Shown: one piece after another, positions 1 to 7,163 of the stretch
Position numbering within the stretch: position 1 is the first letter of the stretch
How the letters are laid out: every line of letters begins with the position of its first letter
Origin: Burkholderiales bacterium
GTDB taxonomy: Bacteria; Pseudomonadota; Gammaproteobacteria; Burkholderiales; Burkholderiaceae_C
Direction of reading: 5' to 3'
Length of the DNA stretch: 14,590 nt
Assembly (NCBI GenBank): GCA_947448105.1
Contig: CANFNE010000026.1
Location: 1-14,590, forward strand
The notes under the pieces: generated by a model
The model's database searches: none
What the model was told of the DNA's origin: nothing
Seen by the model: only the letters and a program-made list of their open reading frames with translations
Translations under genes and position numbers: made by a program

Positions 1-83
1 CCCCTTGCTTGGGGCGGCCCGGCGCAAGGGGTGGTGCCCCCACGCTCCCCCACTGCGTTGGGATCGCTGCCCCCCGAGGGGGC
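1..83. repeat. GC-rich intergenic repeat with inverted arms
   Basis: The segment is built of inverted repeats. CCCCTTGC at 1-8 is exactly complementary to GCAAGGGG at 24-31, and GCCCCC near 36-41 pairs with GGGGGC at 78-83. A local CCCCC-GA-GGGGG palindrome lies within the last part. Elements with this look (CCCCCACGCTCC...CGCTGCCCCCCGAGGGGGC) recur between genes in Comamonadaceae; that is recalled knowledge, since only one copy lies in this window. It may extend past the left edge. Its GAGGGGG end falls where a ribosome-binding site for waaF is expected. Confidence 0.55.
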
Positions 84-92
84 TTTTACGCA

Positions 93-1112
93 ATGACGAC
101 CACGCTGGTCATTGCGCCCCAATGGATTGGCGACGCGGTGATGACCGAGCCGCTTTTGCGCCGTCTGCATGCCCGGGGTGAACGCATTACGGTCGGAGCG
201 CTACCTTGGGTGGCGCCGGTGTACCGGGCCATGGCGGCGGTAGAGCGGGTCATTGAATTTCCTTTTGCCCACGGCGGCTTGCAGTGGGCGGCGCGCCGAG
301 CGTTGGCGCGCCAATTGCGCGGGCAGTTTGACCGCGCGGTGGTCTGTCCCAATTCACTCAAAAGCGCGCTGCTTCCCTGGTGGGCGGGTATTGCCGAGCG
401 CGTGGGCTACCAAGGCGAGGCGCGTTGGGGCTTGCTCACCAAGCGCCTGCCCAACCCGTCCAAGACCCAGCGCCCGCCCATGGTGGCGTTTTACGGCGGT
501 TTGAGCGGCGATGCGGAGTTTGCTCACGCGCGTCCGCAGCTCTCGGTGGCGCAAGTGGCAGTGGACGCCGCGCTGGCGTCATTCGATTTGCAGCGTGGTG
601 GCTATTACGTGCTGGTGCCCGGCGCCGAATACGGGCCGGCCAAACGCTGGCCTACGGCGCATTTCGCCACCTTGGCGCAAACACTGGCGCAGCGCACCGG
701 GCGCGCGGTTCTGCTGCTGGGCTCGGGCAAAGACGCGCCCGTGTGTGCCGACATTGCCCAGGCAGTGCAGCAAGCGGGCGTGGGGCGCTGTCTGGATCTG
801 TCGGGGCGCACTGGTCTGGCCGAGGCGCTGGCGCTGGTCAGTGCCGCCTGTGCCGTGGTGAGCAATGACTCGGGAATGATGCATGTCGCCGCCGCCTTTG
901 GTGTGCCGCAGGTGGCGATCTTTGGATCGTCGAGCCCGCTGCACACGCCACCCCTGAGTGCGCAGGCCCATGTGATTTGGCTCAAAGACGACGCCAGCTA
1001 CCAACCTCCGTTGGACTGCGCCCCGTGCTTCGCGCGCGAATGTCCTCTGGGGCACACCCGCTGCCTGCGCGATGTAGACCCAGAACGTGTGCTGGCGTTG
1101 CTGCCGCCGTAG
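93..1112 (+). CDS. waaF: Lipopolysaccharide heptosyltransferase II (WaaF)
   Basis: A 339-residue glycosyltransferase family 9 protein that adds the second L-glycero-D-manno-heptose to the LPS inner core, using ADP-heptose at the cytoplasmic face of the inner membrane. Visible features are the N-terminal WIGDAV motif with the likely catalytic Asp14, PGAEYGPAKRWP at about 177-187, NDSGMMHVAAA at 258-268 (nucleotide-sugar binding), GSSSPLHTPP at 278-287, and a cysteine-containing CAPCFARECPLGHTRC tail at 309-324 typical of WaaF. The length fits the family. I place the start at ATG 93, because the frame upstream runs through the GC-rich repeat and gives a non-conserved leader; GAGGGGG at 76-82 could act as Shine-Dalgarno at a longish spacing. 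No other LPS gene is visible here; its neighbours may lie to the left. The assignment is secure to family, and strong for WaaF over WaaC. Confidence 0.93.
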   Translation: MTTTLVIAPQWIGDAVMTEPLLRRLHARGERITVGALPWVAPVYRAMAAVERVIEFPFAHGGLQWAARRALARQLRGQFDRAVVCPNSLKSALLPWWAGIAERVGYQGEARWGLLTKRLPNPSKTQRPPMVAFYGGLSGDAEFAHARPQLSVAQVAVDAALASFDLQRGGYYVLVPGAEYGPAKRWPTAHFATLAQTLAQRTGRAVLLLGSGKDAPVCADIAQAVQQAGVGRCLDLSGRTGLAEALALVSAACAVVSNDSGMMHVAAAFGVPQVAIFGSSSPLHTPPLSAQAHVIWLKDDASYQPPLDCAPCFARECPLGHTRCLRDVDPERVLALLPP

Positions 1113-1118
1113 GCGGAC

Positions 1119-1144
1119 AAAAAAAAGGCACCCGAAGGTGCCTT
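1119..1144 (-). terminator. Intrinsic terminator, strongest on the minus strand
   Basis: GGCACC (1127-1132), tetraloop CGAA and GGTGCC (1137-1142) form a perfect stem, extended to 8 bp by flanking AA/TT. Eight A residues precede it on the plus strand (1119-1126), so the minus-strand transcript ends in hairpin plus eight U, the textbook form. On the plus strand only TTGT follows, so it would be a weak terminator for waaF. No protein gene is evident on the minus strand immediately to the right. Confidence 0.75.
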
Positions 1145-1372
1145 GTAAATGTCTCCGCAGAGACTTCGTTGGAACTGGTGAGCAGTTTGGCAATGAGCGC
1201 AATGGTTTTAGTTCTGCGTCATTGACTGTGTGACAGCAATGGCACGACTTTAGGCCCGGCTTGGTGGGGCGCCTATCCCCCAAACGGGTGAGATTTGCGG
1301 TGTTTTTTGCGAATTTCGCGGTTAGAGCCCAGCTTCGGACTAAATCAAGGGATGAGCGAAAATCGAGGCACG
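1119..1372 (-). ncRNA. Candidate minus-strand small RNA (boundaries uncertain)
   Basis: The 260-base gap between waaF and the ROK gene holds no convincing protein gene. Read on the minus strand it ends with two tandem hairpins: GTCTC-loop-GAGAC (1151-1164), then the 8-bp terminator hairpin with an eight-U tail (1119-1144). That 3' architecture is usual for a bacterial sRNA. I could not find a convincing minus-strand promoter, so the 5' end is not defined and the interval given is the maximum available. It could also simply be a terminator that blocks antisense transcription into waaF. Confidence 0.3.
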
Positions 1373-2629
1373 ATGAAAAAAGCCGATTTCTCCCCCGCGC
1401 CAGACCCGGGCGCTGCGCCCCAAATATTGCGTCCACGGGGTTCCAACCATGTGGGCATGCGCCAGTTCAATGAGCGCGTGGTCTTGCAGGCGGTGCGCCT
1501 GCACGCCAGTGTGCCCAAGGCCGAGCTGGCGCGCCTGACCGGCCTGAGCGCCCAAACTATTGGTTTGATCACCACCCGGCTCGAAGACGATGGCCTGCTG
1601 ATGCGCCACGCGCCGGTGCGCGGGCGCATTGGCCAGCCTTCGGTGCCGCTGGCGCTCAACCCCGATGGCGCGTTTGCGCTGGGCATCAAGCTGGGGCGGC
1701 GCAGCACGGACTGCCTGCTGGTGGACTTTACCGGCCAGGTGCGCCAGCGCGAAACCGTGGCCTATGACTTTCCCGACGCCGCCAGCCTGCTGCCCACGAT
1801 TGCGGCGCGGATCAAAGCCATTGAGGCCGGTATGGGCGAACTCGCCCCGCGCCTGGTAGGTGTGGGCGTGGCGGCGCCCTTCAATTTGGGCGGCTGGCAC
1901 AAGATGCTGGGCTTGTCGGAGGCGACCTCGGACCAATGGAACCGCATTGACCTGGCCGCCCAAGTGCAGGCCATGACCAACACGCCCGTGAGCTTTGCCA
2001 AAGACACCCAGGCCGCCTGCGTGGCCGAATTGGTGGCCGGGCGCGGGCGCGACTTGAAAAGCTTTTTGTACTTGTTTGTGGACACCTTTGTTGGCGGCGG
2101 CATGGTGATCAACTCGCACCTGCACGGCGGCGTGCATGGCAACGCCGGGGCGGTGGCCTCGCTGCCCTTGCACCTGGCGCCCGAGCGAATGGGAGAGCAC
2201 GCTGCAGTTGCGCCCGAGCAGCTGATTGGCCACGCTTCGCTGTGGGAACTTGAGCAGCGCTTTGGTGCGGCCGGCTTGGAGCCCACCGCGGCTTATGACG
2301 ACCGCGCCACCCATGCGCCCTACCTGGCGCACACCGAGCAGTGGATCGGCAAGGCGGCGCGTGCCCTGGCGCAGTGCGTGGTCAGCGGCACTGCGTTTCT
2401 TGACCTGGACGCGGTGGTGATTGACGGCTCGTTCTCGCGCGCCATGCTGGCTGCGCTGCTGGCGCAAACCACGCAGGCGCTGGAAGACTACAACTGGGAA
2501 GGCCTGTGGCGCACCCGGCTGATTGCGGGTGACATCGGCTCAGACGCGCGCGCGCTAGGGGGTGCGCTGCTGCCTCTGCACGAAAATTTTGCCCCCGACC
2601 GCGATTTGTTTCTTAAGGCGATGGCTTAG
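1373..2629 (+). CDS. ROK-family transcriptional regulator
   Basis: A 418-residue protein of the NagC/Mlc/XylR class: an N-terminal winged helix-turn-helix (about residues 35-78, with AELARLTGLSAQTIGLITTRLEDDGLL-type spacing of helices) followed by a ROK sugar-kinase-like fold. The kinase-fold elements are degenerate: FAKDTQAACVAEL (about 208-220, Asp211 at the catalytic-base position) and FVGGGMVINSHLHGGVHGNAGA (about 239-260). The CxCGxxGCxE zinc motif normally found after the GNAGE segment is absent, and the usual Glu is replaced. Such proteins typically repress sugar-uptake genes until a sugar binds, but no sugar gene is adjacent, so the ligand is unknown. The start at ATG 1373 has GAGG four bases upstream; ATG 1352 is an in-frame alternative. 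The 3' end overlaps the convergent sensor-kinase gene by 17 bases. Confidence 0.85.
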   Translation: MKKADFSPAPDPGAAPQILRPRGSNHVGMRQFNERVVLQAVRLHASVPKAELARLTGLSAQTIGLITTRLEDDGLLMRHAPVRGRIGQPSVPLALNPDGAFALGIKLGRRSTDCLLVDFTGQVRQRETVAYDFPDAASLLPTIAARIKAIEAGMGELAPRLVGVGVAAPFNLGGWHKMLGLSEATSDQWNRIDLAAQVQAMTNTPVSFAKDTQAACVAELVAGRGRDLKSFLYLFVDTFVGGGMVINSHLHGGVHGNAGAVASLPLHLAPERMGEHAAVAPEQLIGHASLWELEQRFGAAGLEPTAAYDDRATHAPYLAHTEQWIGKAARALAQCVVSGTAFLDLDAVVIDGSFSRAMLAALLAQTTQALEDYNWEGLWRTRLIAGDIGSDARALGGALLPLHENFAPDRDLFLKAMA

Positions 2630-3893
2630 CCGCTGCTAGCGCCGTAGCAAGCGGCAGGCGCAGCGTAAAGCAGGCGCCGCCGCCGCTGCGATTGCTGCAG
2701 CTCGCGGTGCCGCCGTGGCGCAGCGCAATGGATTGCACCAGCGCCAGACCCAGACCCACGCCGCCGTCTTGCTCGGACGCGCCGGGCAGCCGGTAAAAGG
2801 GCTCAAAAATGCGCGCCTGCAAGGCCTCGGGCACGCCCGGGCCGTGGTCCTTGACCTCCACCACAGCAAAGTCACCGTCTTGGTGCAGCGCCACCTCCGC
2901 TGGCGTGGCTGCATGGCGGCAGGCGTTTTCTAGGAGGTTGCGCACCGCGCGGCGCAGCAGTTTGGAAATGCCGGGCACCAGCAGCACGGCCGCCTGGGTT
3001 TCGAGCGTGGCACCGCTGCGCGCGCATTCTTCTGCCGCCAGGCCCACCAGATCAACCGGCTCTACGGTGCCGACATCGGCCTCGCGGGCGTCCAGGCGGC
3101 TGGCCAGCAATATTTCGTCAATCAGCTGGTCCAGTTCGCCGAGGTTGCGTTCGATTTCGGGTTTGCGCTGGGCCAGTGCCTCGGGCGAGCCCTGGCCCAT
3201 CAGCTCCAGCCCCATGCGGATGCGGGTCAGCGGCGAGCGCAGCTCGTGCGAGGCATTGGCTAACAAGGACTTTTGCGAGGCCAAAAGCGCGTCGCGCGCC
3301 TTGACCAGGTTTTCGATTTGCGCTGCCGCATGATTAAAGCGCTGGGCCAGAAAGCCGACTTCGTCGTCGCCCTCGACCGGTACACGCACGCCCAGGTCGC
3401 CGTCGCCCCAGCGCTGCACGCCAGCCTGAAGGCTTTCCAAGCGGCGCGTGAGGCGGCGCACGATGGGGTAGGTGGCCAGGGCCACTGCCGCGGCCACCAG
3501 CGCCAGGGCGCCAAAAAAGCCAAAGGGCGCAATCCAGGGGCTGCGCGGGGGCCGGGGAAGGTGCAAATGCATGGTTTGCCCGTCTTGCAGGCGCACCACA
3601 AACTCCGGTCCACGACCGAAATGGCCGATGGGCTCGTCGCCGTCTGGCGTCGCTTGTACCGAGGGCGGATGCTCCTCGGCACGGTCGTGCTCTTCCTCGT
3701 CGTGGTGGAAGCTGCCGGGGCGCAGGGCGTGGGCGCTGCCGCTGCCAATCACGTCGCCCTGGGTGTTGCGCACCACCACTTCACGCAGCGGCGGCTCGGC
3801 GGCCATGCGCCAGACCATGCCCACCAGCAAGCTGAGCATGGCCACGGCCAGCACCACCGCCAGCCAGATACGTACATAGAGTTTTTGCAGCAT
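2613..3893 (-). CDS. CpxA-like sensor histidine kinase
   Basis: A 426-residue membrane kinase that should phosphorylate the response regulator encoded just upstream. In order: transmembrane segment 1 (about 9-28), a short periplasmic domain of about 90 residues, transmembrane segment 2 (about 121-144), HAMP linker (about 145-197), the dimerisation/phosphoacceptor helix with NASHELRSPLTR (phospho-His216), N box with Asn323 (NLLENACRHA), G1 box DHGPG at 349-353, F box FEPF at 363-366, and G2 box GGVGLGLA at 377-384. All catalytic boxes are intact. The periplasmic part has a strikingly acidic, His-rich stretch at 61-75 (His63, 64, 69 and 75 among Asp/Glu), which could bind metal; this is inference. 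The gene starts 18 bases after the regulator's stop, so the two form one operon. RstB- or CusS-like names cannot be excluded. Confidence 0.9.
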   Translation of the reverse strand: MLQKLYVRIWLAVVLAVAMLSLLVGMVWRMAAEPPLREVVVRNTQGDVIGSGSAHALRPGSFHHDEEEHDRAEEHPPSVQATPDGDEPIGHFGRGPEFVVRLQDGQTMHLHLPRPPRSPWIAPFGFFGALALVAAAVALATYPIVRRLTRRLESLQAGVQRWGDGDLGVRVPVEGDDEVGFLAQRFNHAAAQIENLVKARDALLASQKSLLANASHELRSPLTRIRMGLELMGQGSPEALAQRKPEIERNLGELDQLIDEILLASRLDAREADVGTVEPVDLVGLAAEECARSGATLETQAAVLLVPGISKLLRRAVRNLLENACRHAATPAEVALHQDGDFAVVEVKDHGPGVPEALQARIFEPFYRLPGASEQDGGVGLGLALVQSIALRHGGTASCSNRSGGGACFTLRLPLATALAAAKPSP

Positions 3894-3911
3894 GCTCAGG
3901 CAGCCTGCGCG

Positions 3912-4637
3912 CTAGTCTTGCTGGCGCGCAAACACATAGCCCACCCCGCGTACGGTGAGGATGCGTTTGGGCGTTTTGGGGTCTTGCTCAATGGCCGCGC
4001 GAATGCGGCCCATGTGCACGTCAATGGAGCGGTCAAAAGCGTCAAGCTCGCGCCCGCGCACCGCCTCCATGATCTGGTCACGCGTGAGCACCCGCCCGGC
4101 GCGCTCGGCCAGCGTCACCAGCAGGTCAAACTGGTAGGACGTGAGTTCGCTGGGCACGCCAGCCACGGTCACGGTGCGGGCGTCGCGGTCAATCTCCAGC
4201 GAGCCGAATTGCAGCACCGCGTGGTCGCCTGCCGCGTGGTCAGGCTCGGTCTTGCGGCGCAGCACGGCGCGGATGCGCGCCAGCAGCTCGCGCGGCTCAA
4301 AGGGTTTGGGCAGGTAGTCGTCGGCACCGAGTTCGAGGCCGACGATGCGGTCCATCGGGTCGCCCTTGGCGGTGAGCATGAGCACCGGGGTTTGCCCCAG
4401 TGTGCCGCTCAGGGCGCGGATGCGGCGACACACTTCCAGGCCGTCGATGTCGGGCAGCATCAGGTCAAGCACCACCAGGTCAATCGGTGGCGCACCGTTG
4501 GGTGCCTGGCGCAGCCGCGCCAAGCCCGACAAGCCATCGCCCACGCGCTCGATACGGAAGTCATTGAGCTGCAAGTACTCCGCCACCATGGCCGCCAGGC
4601 GGGCGTCGTCTTCGATCATCAAGAGGTTTTTTTTCAT
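3912..4637 (-). CDS. CpxR-like OmpR-family response regulator
   Basis: A 241-residue two-domain regulator. The receiver domain (about 1-122) has the acidic pair Glu9/Asp10-Asp11, phosphoacceptor Asp58 in VVLDLMLP, Thr89 and Lys111 in the DDYLPKPF segment. The C-terminal winged-helix DNA-binding domain (about 142-238) includes LTSYQFDLLVTLA and the recognition-helix region DAFDRSIDVHMGRIR, close to CpxR's equivalent TPFDRAIDMHI, and ends in the usual RGVGYVF hairpin. It is first in the operon with the kinase. ATG at 4635-4637 is the only sensible start, and the Shine-Dalgarno is weak (GAAG). A GTAAA-N5-GTAAA site 56-70 bases upstream suggests autoregulation. OmpR family is certain; CpxR rather than RstA is inferred from the sequence resemblance plus that site. 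Confidence 0.92.
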   Translation of the reverse strand: MKKNLLMIEDDARLAAMVAEYLQLNDFRIERVGDGLSGLARLRQAPNGAPPIDLVVLDLMLPDIDGLEVCRRIRALSGTLGQTPVLMLTAKGDPMDRIVGLELGADDYLPKPFEPRELLARIRAVLRRKTEPDHAAGDHAVLQFGSLEIDRDARTVTVAGVPSELTSYQFDLLVTLAERAGRVLTRDQIMEAVRGRELDAFDRSIDVHMGRIRAAIEQDPKTPKRILTVRGVGYVFARQQD

Positions 4638-4692
4638 CGCTTCAGTCTAGTGGCGTGCCCGTGGTCTGGCGTGCGTGGCACCCAAAGCCTGG

Positions 4693-4707
4693 GTAAAGTT
4701 GCGTAAA
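4693..4707. promoter_or_regulatory. CpxR-type box (GTAAA-N5-GTAAA)
   Basis: GTAAA at 4693-4697 and GTAAA at 4703-4707 are separated by five bases, giving two perfect half sites one helical turn apart. This matches the CpxR-phosphate recognition sequence known from Escherichia coli. The site sits in the 103-base gap between the ampG-like stop and the response-regulator start, 56-70 bases upstream of that start codon. I could not pick out a convincing -35/-10 pair next to it. Confidence 0.55.
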
Positions 4708-4740
4708 CCACAGCGCATGGCTGGCGCCCTGGCCGCAGCC

Positions 4741-6111
4741 TCAAGACTTGGGTGGTACCGCCTGCAGGCGCGCCGCCAGTGCCACCAGCAGCAGCACCGG
4801 CACGCCCAAGAGCGCGGTGGCGGTAAAGAAGGGGGCGTAGCCAAAGGCGTCTACATATTTGCCGGAAAACCCCGCCACAAACTTGGGCAGCAGCAGCATC
4901 ATGGAACTCAAGAGTGCGTATTGGGTGGCCGAATACTGGACATTGGTCAGCGACGACAAATAGGCAATAAAAGCCGACGACGCAATGCCACCGGCCAGGT
5001 TGTCGGCCGACACCACCCAGACCAGCGCGGTCACATCGTGGCCGCGCGTGCTTAACCAGGCAAACAGCAGGTTGCTGGCCGCACTCAGCACGGCGCCCAG
5101 CATCATTACCCGCATCACGCCCATGCGCAGCGCCAACAGGCCGCCGACAAAGGCGCCCAGCAGCGTCATGACCACGCCAAACACCTTGGTCACCGCCGCT
5201 ACCTCGTCTTTGCTAAAGCCCATGTCCACATAAAACGGATTGGCCATGATGCCCATGACCACGTCGCTGATGCGGTAGGTGGCGATCAGCGCCAGGATCA
5301 GCGCCGCGTGCCAGCCGTAGCGGCCCAAAAAGTCGGCGAATGGCGCCAGCAGCGCGCCGCGCAGCCATTCACGCAGGTTTTTGGCCACAGGCACGGGCGC
5401 AGGCACCGGCTCTTGCGAAAACAGCACTGTCAACACGCCGGGCAGCATGCTCAGCGCCATCACCAAATACGCGGTTTGCCAGGGCCCGTGCTGGTAGGGC
5501 GCCGCAGCCCCGGCCACCGCAGCGGGCACTTCGGCGCGCGCCGCAATCCACAACGCGCCCGCACCAGCCCAGATCATGGCCAGGCGGTAGCCGGTTTGGT
5601 AGCTAGCCGCCAGCGCGGCCTGGTGGCCGGTGTCGGCCGATTCGATGCGAAAGGCGTCCAGTGCAATGTCTTGCGTGGCCGAGCCCACCGCCACCGCCAC
5701 CGCGCACCACACCATGGGCGCGAGCGAGCGCTGCGGGTCGGTCAGCGCCATGCAAACGAGCGCTGCCATGATCACCGCTTGCGACGCCAGCAACCAACTC
5801 CGTCTGCGTCCCAGTGCACGGGTGAGCAGCGGAATCGGCATGCGGTCCACCAACGGTGACCAGACCCATTTGAAGCCGTAGGCCAAACCTACCCAGCTCA
5901 AAAAGCCGATGGTGGTGCGGTCAATACCTGCCTCGCGCAGCCAAAAGCCCAGCGTGCCAAAGACCAGCAAGAGGGGCAATCCGGCAGAAAACCCGAGCGA
6001 CAGCATGCGCAGCGTTGCCGGTTCGCCGTAGACCTTGAGTGACTGCAGCCAGCTGGGTTTGGCCGACGGGTTTTCCGTATGCGCGGGGGTGGGAGACAGT
6101 GGGGCGACCAT
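4741..6111 (-). CDS. ampG: AmpG-like muropeptide permease (MFS transporter)
   Basis: A 456-residue, very hydrophobic major facilitator protein with about 12 membrane spans. AmpG imports GlcNAc-anhydroMurNAc peptides from the periplasm for cell-wall recycling; in many Gram-negatives these muropeptides also control AmpC induction. Supporting motifs are the N-terminal LGFSAGLPLLLVFGTLGFWLRE (about 38-60), the first cytoplasmic loop GFKWVWSPLVDR...LGRRRSWLL (79-108), and SATQDIALDAFRIE (144-157), a hallmark of the AmpG/acetyl-CoA-transporter-like group. The frame is open for another 139 codons upstream, but that leader is Cys/Ser-rich, non-conserved and overlaps the divergent protease gene, so I start at ATG 6111. 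No clear Shine-Dalgarno is present there, so the exact start is uncertain. No ampD, nagZ or beta-lactamase gene lies in the window, so a role in resistance cannot be inferred. Confidence 0.85.
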   Translation of the reverse strand: MVAPLSPTPAHTENPSAKPSWLQSLKVYGEPATLRMLSLGFSAGLPLLLVFGTLGFWLREAGIDRTTIGFLSWVGLAYGFKWVWSPLVDRMPIPLLTRALGRRRSWLLASQAVIMAALVCMALTDPQRSLAPMVWCAVAVAVGSATQDIALDAFRIESADTGHQAALAASYQTGYRLAMIWAGAGALWIAARAEVPAAVAGAAAPYQHGPWQTAYLVMALSMLPGVLTVLFSQEPVPAPVPVAKNLREWLRGALLAPFADFLGRYGWHAALILALIATYRISDVVMGIMANPFYVDMGFSKDEVAAVTKVFGVVMTLLGAFVGGLLALRMGVMRVMMLGAVLSAASNLLFAWLSTRGHDVTALVWVVSADNLAGGIASSAFIAYLSSLTNVQYSATQYALLSSMMLLLPKFVAGFSGKYVDAFGYAPFFTATALLGVPVLLLVALAARLQAVPPKS

Positions 6112-6172
6112 CGGGGAATAATAGCTCTTGGGTTTTGACCAATTTTTGGCAGATACAAGGGGAGCGTGGGGC

Positions 6173-7045
6173 ATGTCTTTGGGCAACTGGTTTTTGAAAC
6201 GCGCTGGTGCGGCAGCGCTGCTGCTGTGCGCAATGGTCAACCCAGCAGCCTGGGCGCGCGAAGGCGTGGAGGTGGGCGAGCGCTCGGTATTTGCCGACAT
6301 GGTCAGCGCCGAGCAGGTAGAACAACAAGCCATGCAGCAGTACCAGCAAACGCTCAAAGCTGCCGCCGAACACCGTGCTCTGGGCCCCGCCGACAACGCA
6401 CAAGTGCGCCGCCTGCGCTCCATTGCACAACAAATCATTCCGCTAACGGGCGAATGGAACGAGCGCGCGCGCCAGTGGAAATGGGAGGTCAACTTGATTG
6501 GCTCCAACCAGATCAATGCCTTTTGCATGCCTGGTGGAAAGATCGTGTTCTACACCGGCATCCTCAAAACCTTGCAGCTCAGCGACGACGAAGTGGCCAT
6601 GGTGATGGGCCACGAAATTGCCCACGCGCTGCGCGAACACGCGCGCGAACGCATGGGCAAGTCCACCGTCACCACCGGCGCGGCGCGTCTGGGCGGGGCC
6701 TTGCTGTCGGGTTGGCTGGGGATTGACCCGCGCCTGACCGACACCGTGGCGCAGCAGGGTGCCAATTTGCTCACCCTCAAATTTGGCCGCGAAGACGAGT
6801 CCGAGGCCGACCTGGTGGGCATGGAGCTGGCCGCGCGCGCGGGTTTTGACCCGCGTGCGGGCGTCACCCTGTGGGAAAAGATGGCGGCCGCCAACAAGGG
6901 CGCGCCGCCGCAGTGGCTCTCCACCCATCCCTCGGGCAATACCCGCATCGCCGACATTGAGGCCAATTTGCCCAAGGTGATGCCGCTGTACGAGCGCGCC
7001 CGGCGCTCCAAAACCACCGAAACCCCGGACACCAAGACGCCATAA
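6173..7045 (+). CDS. Exported M48-family zinc metalloprotease
   Basis: A 290-residue periplasmic peptidase resembling BepA/LoiP/YcaL, which help with outer-membrane protein quality control. Residues 1-28 look like a Sec signal peptide (NWFLKR, hydrophobic AGAAALLLCAMV, cleavage likely after AWA); the LLLC sequence does not fit a lipobox, so a soluble rather than lipid-anchored form is likely. The catalytic motif is HEIAH (His147, Glu148, His151), with third zinc ligand Glu211 in ESEAD. The C-terminal STHPSGNTRIADIE is the conserved M48 segment near the active site. No TPR domain follows, so it is shorter than BepA. ATG 6173 is preceded by AGGGGAG eight bases upstream; the frame could be extended to TTG 6128, but that leader would precede the signal peptide. 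It is transcribed divergently from ampG with 61 bases between start codons. Confidence 0.9.
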   Translation: MSLGNWFLKRAGAAALLLCAMVNPAAWAREGVEVGERSVFADMVSAEQVEQQAMQQYQQTLKAAAEHRALGPADNAQVRRLRSIAQQIIPLTGEWNERARQWKWEVNLIGSNQINAFCMPGGKIVFYTGILKTLQLSDDEVAMVMGHEIAHALREHARERMGKSTVTTGAARLGGALLSGWLGIDPRLTDTVAQQGANLLTLKFGREDESEADLVGMELAARAGFDPRAGVTLWEKMAAANKGAPPQWLSTHPSGNTRIADIEANLPKVMPLYERARRSKTTETPDTKTP

Positions 7046-7073
7046 ATCCAGCCAATCCTTCGGGCTATCAAAT

Positions 7074-7091
7074 CCATACATCTGTGTATGG
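7074..7091. promoter_or_regulatory. Perfect inverted repeat, possible operator
   Basis: CCATACA (7074-7080) and TGTATGG (7085-7091) are exact reverse complements around a 4-base centre. The repeat lies in the 118-base gap between the protease and the dehalogenase, 72-89 bases before the dehalogenase start. No T-run follows, which argues against an intrinsic terminator and for a protein-binding site. No regulator gene is adjacent. Confidence 0.4.
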
Positions 7092-7163
7092 GTTGGCATT
7101 ACACTGGCTACCTGGCGCGCTCGCGCTGCTGTATTTCGTTTGCATCGCCCGAAAGGCTTTTTC

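Noticed and set aside
579..1436. A 285-codon minus-strand frame across waaF and the following gap
   Set aside because: Most of it is antisense to waaF, and the composition looks like a shadow frame. It also runs through the terminator hairpin, so it is not a credible gene for the candidate minus-strand transcript.
1340..2467. A 375-codon minus-strand frame over the ROK gene
   Set aside because: His/Gln/Arg-rich shadow translation with no motif; the plus-strand ROK regulator explains the region.
3273..4706. A 477-codon plus-strand frame over the kinase and regulator genes
   Set aside because: Antisense to two genes with all their catalytic motifs; the product is His/Gln-rich without domain features.
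6112..6172. Sigma70 promoters in the ampG-protease divergent gap
   Set aside because: Partial hexamers exist (TTGACC at 6135, TATTAT on the minus strand near the ampG start) but spacing or partner hexamers do not fit, so I could not support a call.
6112..6528. N-terminal extension of the AmpG-like frame by 139 codons
   Set aside because: It is Cys/Ser/Arg-rich, antisense to the signal peptide and N-terminus of the M48 protease, and precedes a typical AmpG N-terminus.
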